From: Galerina marginata
Taxonomy: Eukaryota; Basidiomycota; Agaricomycetes; Agaricales; Galerinaceae
Length of the DNA: 64,000 nucleotides
Assembly (NCBI GenBank): GCA_023014335.1
Contig: JAECYW010000015.1
Location: 434,001 to 498,000 of the forward strand
Direction of reading: 5' to 3'
The notes under the pieces were generated by a model. That model was not told the DNA's origin. It searched no databases and saw nothing but the letters and a program-made list of their open reading frames with translations. The position numbers were made by a program, and so were the translations under genes. Shown here one piece after another: positions 1-9,357 of this stretch. Position 1 is the first letter of the stretch. The number at the start of each line of letters is the position of its first letter.

Positions 1-2441
1 GTCCGCATAAAACTACTCTTCGAACCGATGAAAGAACGCCGCAGGTCGTCTGACCTTTGTCAAAGCTGGCCCTTACAAACCAACCGACTAAAAGACTGTT
101 ATCAGGTTGTATTACCCGCTTCCGAGCTAAAAACTAGGCTGGCATCCGAGATCAGAGATCAACAACCGGGGGTCCACGAAAGAGAACATCGCACCTATAT
201 GGTGTTTGTCGCCAGGTTCATTTGATGTTTTATATATTGAGGATATGTACGAATTTGGCCAGAAATAAGTACAAGGACCACTGCAATCGTCTGCAAATAG
301 TCAAGGGCCGCCTGGGGGATTGACTTCTGGAAATTCCGGTTTCTAAATCAGTTGACCTTCGCCCTGAAGCTTTCGATCCCTTGTATCGTTTGTGAAAGTC
401 CCCACGAGAAGCACCAGAAATATCCAAGTTGTTACCTGCAGGTCATTAAGCTAAATCCTGCACGTTCGTTCCCAACTTGAACTAGGGGCCAAAGCGAGCC
501 TTTACTGTGCTTCTTCAGTATAGATTATGATCGCCAATCCCTGCATGGTACTGTAAGAAGGAGTAGGGATCGGATCGAACAGGACGACGGCGACACCAGG
601 CCACCTCATTCCGTAATTTATTTAAACCAGCCACCAAGCGCCGATGGCAAGCGTACAAACCCCTTGAAGAAAACGTCCCATTCGGAAAGAAAATGATGAA
701 GAAAGAGCGGCGCCAAAGATATTCCAGCCACAATTCGAGTCAAAAACGTGCGCCAATCACCGGCCAAACCGCGGCTGCGGCGAAAACAATAAGGTGAGGC
801 GCAATCAGGGCAGCCTACAGGCAAAAGTAACCCATGATCATCCACAGTTACATCCGTAAATGTGAGCCAAAATCTAGCTCCTTCAAAGTTGGACGGTGTT
901 CACTGATTCACTTCCGTGGTACTGATAAGTAAACAATAAGAACGAACAGATCAGGACTTCCTGCCCTCTACCCTGGAAAGCGGGACATCTGTCGCCGTAT
1001 GCCAGTCTGTACTTACTTAGCTCTTGCAGAAGAAGAACTTAGGACCAGCACCGAAAGCGGCTCTCAGCAAGGAACTTGACATGAGGTCAGGCTAGCTCAG
1101 GTCAAGTGGTGGCGGCAGAAGTAGAACCTCAGTGAGATTCCATGATAGCTTTCTTATTGTTCACCAGAGCGAAAGCCTGAGCCTGAGAGTGCGGCACATC
1201 CGAGGTTCGAAGTCCAAGCTCAAGGTCGACGTGTTCTCATTAACCGAAGCCGTTCCTAACAGCCTACAGTTGTAACACTTCAAGGAAGACAGCACGCTGG
1301 ACCTGAGACTGAGCCGCTTGGTTCCTCTTCGTGAATCAAAGTCCAGATAAATCGGGTTATGGTTATCCTTCCAGGAAGGCATCGGAAGGAGGAGTTTTCA
1401 ACGGATTGAATAGCAGCGGAGTGGAGGTTCTGAGGTGGTGGTTCGTGGTCACGAGAAGAAATCTAAATTTGCCACAACAATAAACAGGGTCTTATTGTCC
1501 AAGATGTCAAGATTTATGCCCATTTAGGACAAATCAGCGAACGAGAACGCGGGCGACGACACGGACAACGGCTAAGTAGAAAATCATATACCGCGGCTCA
1601 TAAAATTTAAGGATACAATCTAAGTCGAGTATATCAGGAATTAAGTGAGACAATGAAAACGAACTTCCCGCTCGGCATCGTGAGTGGGCGCAGGGGAGTA
1701 GAGATGGAGGGTTATCGCAATAGATAAGGATAGAAGTATGTACGACAACAGGCGGGGGAAAGAGAAGGGAAGGGGAGGGTATACACCAAGCCGAAATACA
1801 CGACATACAAATAATAATCAGTACAGTACAATAATACGTATACGTGACGGAATAAACATCGAGGAGAGGGAGGAGAGACGAGGTACAATCCGTGTAGAAA
1901 TGTGGACAGTGGTGTGGTGTGGAATGCGAGGGTCGTACTATGGAGTATGGATGCAGCAGAATGAAGTGGACGTGGGATGGGATGAACAGAGCGTGAATGG
2001 ATTGTGGTAGGTAGATAACTCGGATGGCGACGTGGACTGCTAAGCAAGTGGACAGGTACTCGTACTACTCGTAAATAATTGTGGGTCGTAAGATGGGGGA
2101 GGAGGGTCAAGACAATGCTTTGCTCGACCAGAGAAAATGAGCACGGGTTGCGCAGCGGTACTGCTCGTGAGACAGCCTGCTCAAGGCTAAATATCATAAG
2201 TAAACATGCATGAAAATGCAAAGGACCATTTCTCGAGGAAGCCCCAGGCAATAGAGAGAAGGCAAGTCCGAACATAAAAACAAAACAACATAGGCGCAAT
2301 GCATCGGTCCAGATCCGAATGAGGACGGGGGAGGATAGGGCAGGATAGGGTAGTATCGAGACTTATAAAGAACAAAGGGAAGGAAAGGAATGTACAGAAT
2401 GCTCCATGATGAAGATGAGAGGTATTGCCAAGAGCGTAAAA
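1..2441. other. No gene recognised
   Basis: Several short open frames exist on both strands, the longest about 195 codons on the minus strand at 1712-2299. None has a recognisable domain or a convincing exon chain. The 1712-2299 frame is rich in Leu, Ser, His and Tyr, as expected from the complement of a purine-rich stretch just 3' of the minus-strand gene that ends at 2442. I see no RNA gene or repeat array here. Confidence 0.6.
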
Positions 2442-3845
2442 CTACGCAGAAACAGGTGCGACCAGGGGCACAGACTTGCGCCTTGACTGGCGGCGGGCCT
2501 TCTTGTCAGCCGGGGTCGGGGGTGCGGGATTCACGGCAGCTTGCCAATCGCTGGGTAGGTTAGCCAGACCCTAAGATGATCAAAAAAAAAAATTAAAAAA
2601 AACCCTGATGCAGAACAAGATTGAAAACTTACAGTGAACGCTCCCGTCATAGGATCAAACCCAACGTGCACATGATGCACAAAGTTCGTCGGGAGGCCAA
2701 TTGGAGACGACAACGCGCTCCGGAGATACAGAGCATCGCGCCACGTGTACAGCTCCGTGTTCCCCTTGAACAATATTGAAATTATATCAGTCGGTGCCGC
2801 CGACGACGACGACGAGTTCGGCCGGGTTGTGAATTCGACAAGCAAACAGTTATCCCGTTTGACATCGGGTTCGATACGAGTAAGCGCGGGGAGCGGGATG
2901 CTTTTAGACGCAGGAGATGCCTAGCGATAAAACCAAAACATTTGATTGATGACGAAATTGATCGAAAAACGCGGGTAAGCAAGGGGGTAGTATGGAGAAG
3001 AGTGATATTACGGACCTTGTTGTTTCGACGATGGATGACAAGGGCCTGTGGGGTGAGGGTTATCCAGCGTTGCTTCCAGAGCCACCCTGCGAATAGGCCG
3101 GATTGCTTGATGACGAACAGGCCCTCTAGAGCGGCCGAGCCTGATGAAATTCCTTTCGACATGACGGCTAGTGGCGCGCCGGACGGCGGCCGCGATCGAG
3201 GAGCGACAACGATGGTAGGAGAGGATTTAGAAACAGCCGGCTGCCCTCCGATAATCTCTGCGTAAATGGGGAGTATATTTGTGTCCTGAACAGATGGGAA
3301 AAAGAATCCTGCATCAGAAAGGGAGTGAGAATGAGCCGAGGTGAATGGACGCACTGCGAATGTTCCAGACACCGTATCAGATCCAATGTGCGACTTGTGA
3401 ACAAAGTCAAAGGGGGCACTGTAGTTTCCCAGAGGGCATCGCTGATAGATATCGTCTTGCCAGTCGTAGAGCTCCGCGTCAGAAGAGAAGGAAAAGTTGA
3501 AGCGTTTTTCGTTGACTTTGAGACCAAGTGAATGGTCTGTAAGATCGGTGCGTTCGAGCTCAGTAATGTCACGCAAAAGAATTCGGGTGCGTTTCTTGGA
3601 GGACGGCTGAACGCGGTTTGTCTGGGTCAATGGACTGCAAAGAAAAGCGACGAACTTTGACTCACGTTGATAATGGTCAAAGCCTCTGTGTCCAGCTCCA
3701 GTTTCTTGGGCTTCCAGGAGGTGCCACCAAATGTGCTGCGCTCTCGAACATTGGCTGTGCCACTTCGAACGGGTTTTGGAACGGATGTTGAAGGGATTTT
3801 GGACTCTTTGTACGAAGTTAGCGAGGATTGCTGCTTGTAGTCCAT
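2442..3845 (-). CDS. Tandem PH-CRIB protein without kinase domain
   Basis: Four exons: 3666-3845, 3016-3621, 2633-2920 and 2442-2570. They give 400 aa and the phase closes at every junction. The order is a first PH-like domain (about residues 46-122, first strand poorly conserved), CRIB 1 (127-142, core FVHKSHIGSD), a Ser/Pro linker, a full second PH domain (about 224-330, with GWLWKQRWITL) and CRIB 2 (334-351, core FVHHVHVGFD). It ends in FTGLANLPSDWQ, which resembles the FTGLPxxW segment after the CRIB of Cla4-type PAK kinases, and then in a 30-residue basic tail. CRIB motifs bind GTP-loaded Cdc42/Rac and PH domains bind phosphoinositides, so a membrane-associated Rho-GTPase effector or decoy is likely (inference). 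No kinase domain follows before the stop. Intron 1 is short (44 nt). A 69-nt in-frame stretch after CRIB 1 (GTGCGT...TTCAG) could be an additional intron. Confidence 0.8.
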
Positions 3846-5480
3846 GGTGTGTGTCGTGAAAAAGGAAGAGAGTAGAGAGAATAGAGGAAATGAGGCGGAG
3901 TCTTCGATTGAAGATGAGTGTTGGAGGAAAGACTCTCAGGGCCCAGAGTCACTAGTCAGTTCTTATTTGTGACTTTTGATGGGATGACTGCACGAGGCAA
4001 GACAAAGGGGGAAGCCCGTCAGAGTAACGGTTCTGAGGAATGTATCGCGGCCTCGAGGCCAGCCCGTGGAGGGAGAAAAGAATGGGCGTTGTGGGTGTGG
4101 GTCGTTCGCTAATCTCTAAGCCCTCCGAGCTCGACGTCGGCGATGGTGAGGAGGACGGGTGAGCTTTTCGCGGCAGAGACCTTTTCAGTCCATTTGTTTG
4201 TCATGGACCAGGGTCGCACAGCCACCCCGATATCAATCAGGATCACAAAACGGGTTCTACCTCCGTTGCGCCATTCTAATCCCGAGTCTAGCTGGAATAG
4301 GATTATAGATTATTATCTCTGAATCAAGAACGCTCCAAGGAGCGTACACAAAATTCGCAGTTTTCGAGCACTCAAGATTACTTCGTACTGTACTTGATTC
4401 CAGTTCTCGATTTCTAAAATTACTCATGACGGTCGTGGCTTGCAGAGACTGATGGAACGCTTGCAGGTCAATGATGGTTGATTGATAGCCAACACCTCAA
4501 ATGATGTGGGTTACTGACTAGAACGACGTCAGAAAGCGTCAGAAACCCGTCAACAAGATGGTCAAGATTTGTCATTCGCACTGGAAACGCAGATGCATAT
4601 AACGTGCTACGAGTGTAAGTGGATCCAAAATATCAGCCCGCGCTGACATGGATTCATGGGCTTGCATTAGTTCAGAAATGGTTGTTCACCTTCTTTGACA
4701 TAAAACCAAATGACATTTGGAGCCACAGTTGTTTTTAAAGTGGCTTCGACTTGGTTTGAGAGAAATTATGGTGGATCAGGACCTTCTTAGGCCTCCTAAA
4801 CTACACTGGCGAGTATCAAACCTGGGCGGACCTGCCCCCAGTGATAGTGATATAAACTCTGCGTTGTACGGCATGGTCCAGGGTGTACTCGAGTACGAGT
4901 ACTATATGAATAGACACTCCACTCACCCGAAGCCGAGGATGCATGGCAAGTCATTTACTCACCCTGGGCAGCATGAACCAGAATTGTAGTAGTAGCATAA
5001 GTAGCACTCTAGATAAATTTGTATTTAACGTGTTGCTCCTTCTTTCGAATCAATGCCGTCGAAAGTTGAAACTCCCAAGTTATTTTAGCAAACTAATATC
5101 GTAATGTAAAGGATGTTAAAGGCGCCTGAACAGCGCTTATGAATAAGTGCAGAGTGCTGGAACTTCCTCCGCCGATAAGCATCGGTTCTAAATCTGAGAG
5201 GCGACAACCACGACGATGAAGGTTATTTTTGTCAACATAGGATGTGAACGGTGCGGAGGTGCGGCTGTAGCCTAAAAAAAAGGCAACCTTAGTACATAAT
5301 TTTGTGTCAAAATAACCTTGTACGAACGTTGTTGAACATAGGCACTTGCACTTGACTTGTTCGCCACCCGCTTGGATTGTCCCAGTCATCCTGATCAATC
5401 CTTTCTTTCCAAAAAGGGTAACATCGAGGCCTTTTGCGGATTTGCTCCCCAGGAAGACAACTTCCAACCTTCGCGACTAA
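3846..5480. other. Intergenic, no gene recognised
   Basis: This is the upstream region of the PH-CRIB gene and the downstream region of the first RBR copy. Small frames at 4717-4989 (+) and 5093-5467 (-) carry no domain that I recognise and no supporting splice structure. I see nothing else. Confidence 0.5.
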
Positions 5481-6699
5481 GATAACTAGATTTGCAAGAA
5501 CTGTTAATCAATAAACATACATTTTCTAATACAAAGAAAGCTGCGCCTAAAGTCAGGTCCGTAAACGAGTCACCGTCCAGCGCTTGATAGTTTGGCGCTA
5601 AGTAGTTAGTTCAAGAGCAGAAAATATGTCCGTTACATGAGATATAATTTCTTATTGAATCGTACAAGAACTCGATTTTTTCTGTCGAGGAGAGCATTTG
5701 TGTCGAGCGATCGCGGCCGTAATGTCGCCTCCAGGAGTGGCATCCATGAAAAGCCCTCCGCAGTCGTAGCAAAAGTGACTACGAATTTCAAGTGAGTCAT
5801 GGTCCAGGGTTAAAATCGCCGAGTGGTTAGACACTTACACCCTGCAGCCCGGAGTTATGCACTGCAATAACCCTTGTCAGCGAACCGAGCTATAGCGGGC
5901 GGGATAGTGTAACCTACTGTCATATGGCGGCATCCACTCGATCTCTGCACAGGTGTTCTGCAGCCTACACGAAATTAACCAGGTGTTGCGCACAGCGGGT
6001 TATGAGATGACAGAGGCCAAATTTACCTGGACAATATTTCCACCCTTCCTTCTGCATCAATTCGTCAAAGTCGCTGGGGGCTTTGCAGCGGTGCTTCTCC
6101 GCGGAGCCCCGTGTCGCGAAGGTTTTGAGGCAAGTTTTACACCACCGGTGCCCGCATCTTGGAGCAGGGCAGATGATGATGGTCTTACCCAGGTATTGCT
6201 CTCGGTCGACATTCATTGATTCCTTGCACCTTAAGAATTCCTTGAGCACAATAGTGTAAAATTGGCGCCTCGAAATTTACCTGGGACATTTTATTGTTAC
6301 GGAATGCGCGGCCAGCTGGAGTTCGTCCAATCTCTGACGTTCCCCGCTCCCGAGGGTCAAATTATTTAAGATATCCTGCGTAACTGGATTTAAAAGGTGT
6401 TAGCTTAGAATTATTTTTGATATCGTAAATAAATTAGACGGACGAAAGTTGTCGTTCCGCTTCTCGGCAAGGCACCGGGCAAGGGATAGGATACTGTGCT
6501 TCGTCGATTTTTGTTTTGGCGAATATCGTAAGGCACTCTTTGCAAAAGAAGTGAACGCAGTCTGCCAGGGTCAACTTTTCCGTAACGTCACGATACTCTC
6601 CGCACACCCCACATTCGAATAGTTCAGTTTGTGTTTGACCAGAGACATACACAGTGCCACCCCCTCTTCGCCACACAAATTTCAGTTCTGCGAGGTCTG

Positions 6700-7025
6700 C
6701 GAGCTGGGGGGACAGAATCGAAATAGGCCTTTCTTCTATTGTCGTCAACGTTTCATGCGGACGCAGATCGCGGGGTTGCAGGTGTTCCAACTGGGAGGAC
6801 GCAATCGAAGTAGGCCTTTCTTCTCTTTTCGTCAATTTTCTAGGTTGACGCAGATCGCGGGGTTGCAAATGTTCCAACTGGGAGGACGCAATCGAAGTAG
6901 GCTTTTCATCTCTTTTTGTCAATTTTCTAGGTTGACGCAGATCGCGGGGTTGCAGATGTTCCAACTGGGTGGATGCAATCGAAGTAGGCCTTTCATCTAT
7001 TTTCGTCAACGTTTCTGGCGGACGT
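6700..7025 (-). repeat. 87-bp in-frame tandem repeat in RBR copy A
   Basis: The word CAGATCGCGGGGTTGCA recurs at 6764, 6851 and 6938, exactly 87 bp apart, with a diverged partial unit next to it. Each unit encodes 29 residues containing RPTSIAS and QLEHLQPRDLR. Copy B has only one recognisable unit, so the array expanded after duplication or was lost from copy B. Confidence 0.9.
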
Positions 7026-7256
7026 CGATGGCTTGAGCTCGATGACAACATGTCCACGTCTTCGGATACTCTTCGTCGCAGCAATTTCTCCTCCGGCCTG
7101 TGGTCCGCCTTTGGGACGATAGAAGAAGAAGGCTTATCACCATCTGATTTGTGAGGCTGGGATTGCTGATGGAAAAGGGAGGCTTGGAACCGTTCGAGTT
7201 CTGGGTGCTCCCATACACCATTTTGTAAGTCCCTCTTCAGAGAGCTCGCGCCATTT

Positions 7257-7550
7257 GAGCCGTCCTGAAATCGATGCTCTAAGCTAACAAGCCAGGCTTG
7301 ATTCCCCGACAGGTGGCGACCGAGCGCAGCTGAGATTTCTTCCTTCGCAGCCTGCGCCTTTCGATCTTGACGATGTTCAGGAATCGGAGAACCCGAGCCA
7401 TATGAGCCGTCCTGAAATTGGTGCTCTAAGCTAACAAGCCAGGCTTGGTTCCCCGACAGGTGGTGAGCGAGCGCAGCTGAAATTTCTTCCGTCACGGCCG
7501 GCCCTTTTTGATCGTGACGATTTTCAGGAATTGGAGAGGGTTGGGTCGCC
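7257..7550 (-). repeat. 147-bp in-frame duplication in RBR copy A
   Basis: The word GAGCCGTCCTGAAAT occurs at 7257 and 7404. The two 49-residue units share EEISAAL, HLSGNQAWLVSLEH and FQDGS. The unit is in the region between the N-terminal WQLA motifs and RING1. Copy B carries one unit here. Confidence 0.85.
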
Positions 7551-8496
7551 CATGCCAATTCCGCTCGATGAAATGCTAATTGCCATACATATTCCTGATC
7601 TCGACCTTGGTGGGCAGACGACTTTACAGGGGCTTTATCTGGCAGAGGTGGTAGTCGATCCCGTTTCCCCAATTTCTTGTCTGAACCGGCGCTTGCCTGC
7701 GATTTCGCTTGCTGAGAGTCGACCTTGGATTTCGAGTCAAGATCCCTTCTGGATCGACTCAGACCGGCCGACCGTAAAGTGTTTTCGCCTTTAAGCAGAG
7801 AGTTAGAAGCAGGTATCTCGACTTGCGATTGCTTCCCCCCGCTTGGCTCCGTCGTTGTAGTTTCAAGCTTCTTCCCGGTTGCAATGCCTGTCCCCTCATC
7901 CCGCAACAAAGCCAGCTGCCATACAAAGTCTCCACTTCTAGCATGTGAGAGTGTTGACCTTGGAGTGGAATTGTCTTTAGGCAACGAGACTGGTTCCGGT
8001 TCATCTTCATGTAATGGGGCCAATGGTCTTGCCTTCGATTCCATGGGTGTAACGTCTGTCGATCTCTCCAGCAACGCTAGCTGCCATTCAAATTCTCCAT
8101 TGCGACGCCGAGAGCTTCGAGATTCGTGCGTGGTTTGTACTGAAGAGCAAATAGAGCTTCGGGAACTTGATGACTGCAGGAGATTTTCGGACTTTGGCCT
8201 TGGCTGCGACGGGCGCTTAAGCCTTGTCGTGTCCATTGGAGTATATCTGGGAAGATCTTGATGTCATTACTTGGAGGCTTTGCAGAAGTGTCAAATGCAA
8301 TATGTGCTGAGCACTCACGTACATAGACAAATCAAAGGAAGAAGCTATCGGTAAGTCTGTCCTCGTGAGTAAACCTTCTGCGTGAACGGTGTTATCGTGT
8401 GACTAGATTACAAAAGGCGCGGACTTTGAAATCCAAAAAGGGAAAGTGACTGCACAATTAAGATCACTAGATTTGCAAGAACTTTCAATAAACATA

Positions 8497-8903
8497 CAGT
8501 CGGTCATTCAACAATCATTCACTGGCTAATGTTACACCGAAAATTAAAACCCAAACAAAAATTCTTGGTTTTACCCTATGTCAAATTAAACTTCACAGTA
8601 ATTCTTGATGATTCAATAACTTCCTTCAGTCATAATTTCAGGTTATTTTCGCAGAGAAATTCCCCTGTTACTGCGGTAACACTGAGTAGAGAGCCAATTT
8701 TGGCTAAACCCATGATTTTGAGCTCGCCGTTTCTCTACCAAATGACATTCAAGGGCATTTCCCCTGAAATCCTACCAGATCATTGGTATCATGTACGGCT
8801 CTACGAGAAATTTTGTTTCATTGATAACGTGCATTCTTGGCTAAGTTATTCGCATTACAAAGTTATGGCTGTACACTCCTTTTGTAATTTTAAACCGACA
8901 TTA
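8497..8903. mobile_element. Possible small insertion in duplicated 3' flank
   Basis: Copy 1 passes directly from AATAAACATACA to the TACAAAG block near 5525, whereas copy 2 has about 400 AT-rich bases between the same two blocks. The extra sequence is bounded by GTCGGT (8499) and ACCGAC (8894-8899), which could be very short inverted ends. No ORF with recognisable content is present. It could be a MITE-like insertion or a deletion from copy 1; I cannot tell which from one genome. Confidence 0.35.
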
Positions 8904-9030
8904 TTATCAAATACAAAGAGAGCTGTACCTAAGGTCAGGTCCGTAAATGGGGCACCGTCCAACACCAGATAGTTTGGCGCTAAATGTTCACAGAGGAAAA
9001 AAACATGTCCATACATACAGATATAGCTTC

Positions 9031-9357
9031 TCATTGAATCGTACAAGATTTACGTCTTTCTGCTCTCCCTTGGGGAGGGCAGCGGTGTCCGTCCACGAGA
9101 AGCCCACCGCAATTGTCGCAATTACGACTACAAAATCTCATGTGAATTCTGGGTCAAAATTGCCTAGGAGGTCGGATACTTACACAGTTGGCGGCGGCGG
9201 CGGCGGCGGCGCAGGTCGGGGAGGGCAGCTGTGTTGGGAGATTGCGAGTGTGATATCGCCTCCACGAGTGAGAAGCCCTCCGCAATCATAGCAAAAGTGA
9301 CTATAAAATTTCAAGTGAATTCTGGGTCAAAAATTGCCTAGTATGTTAGACGCTTAC
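9031..9357 (-). repeat. Intron-exon duplication at the 3' end of RBR copy B
   Basis: On the minus strand, intron 9301-9357 plus exon 9184-9300 is followed by intron 9128-9183 plus exon 9031-9127. The introns share nearly the whole sequence (GTAAG, a CTAGGCAATTTT block, TTTGACCCAGAATTCAC, and a T-rich TAG end). The exons share the CGGxGGGCTTCTC core encoding CGGLL. Copy A has a single unit, so the duplication belongs to copy B. Confidence 0.8.

Larger units (their letters stand above)
5652..8236 (-). pseudogene. RBR-type (RING-IBR-RING) E3 ubiquitin ligase, copy A, frameshifted
   Basis: The ATG is at 8236. The product has a long disordered N-terminus with repeats, then RING1 (ECGVCGEY...CVHFFCKEC...CP), an IBR (CPRCKESM...CKTCLKTF) and RING2 (CPGCRTPVQRSSGCRHMT, CITPGC, HFCYDCGG). 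The second Cys of the HMTC motif aligns with the catalytic RBR cysteine. The 3' exons are 6281-6383, 6027-6229, 5918-5964, 5839-5861 and 5652-5778, with the same sizes as in copy B up to the last. Near 6471-6481 copy A lacks 2 nt present in copy B, turning CPEC into CPVPC and shifting the frame. With the donor used in copy B the message hits an early stop. A weak alternative donor at 6475 (GTGCCT) with an acceptor at 6376 restores the frame (751 aa) but drops the last RING1 zinc ligand. It is probably a recent pseudogene; a hypomorphic protein is possible. Confidence 0.8.
5487..8460. repeat. Direct segmental duplication, copy 1
   Basis: This block and the next one (about 8466-11865) are collinear. 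Each holds an RBR E3 gene on the minus strand, with start codons 3384 bp apart, and each has matching 5' flank (from about 8237 and 11621) and 3' flank. The shared flank contains the words ACTAGATTTGCAAGAAC and AGTTTGGCGCTAA. The join between 5'-flank homology and 3'-flank homology lies near 8458-8466, which places the breakpoint there. Confidence 0.85.

Noticed and set aside
1170..1225. Possible tRNA B-box (GGTTCGAAGTCC)
   Set aside because: No matching A-box, cloverleaf or T-run downstream could be placed.
1712..2299. 195-codon minus-strand open frame
   Set aside because: Composition follows the purine-rich plus strand. No domain, no splice structure, and it lies just beyond the 3' end of the PH-CRIB gene.
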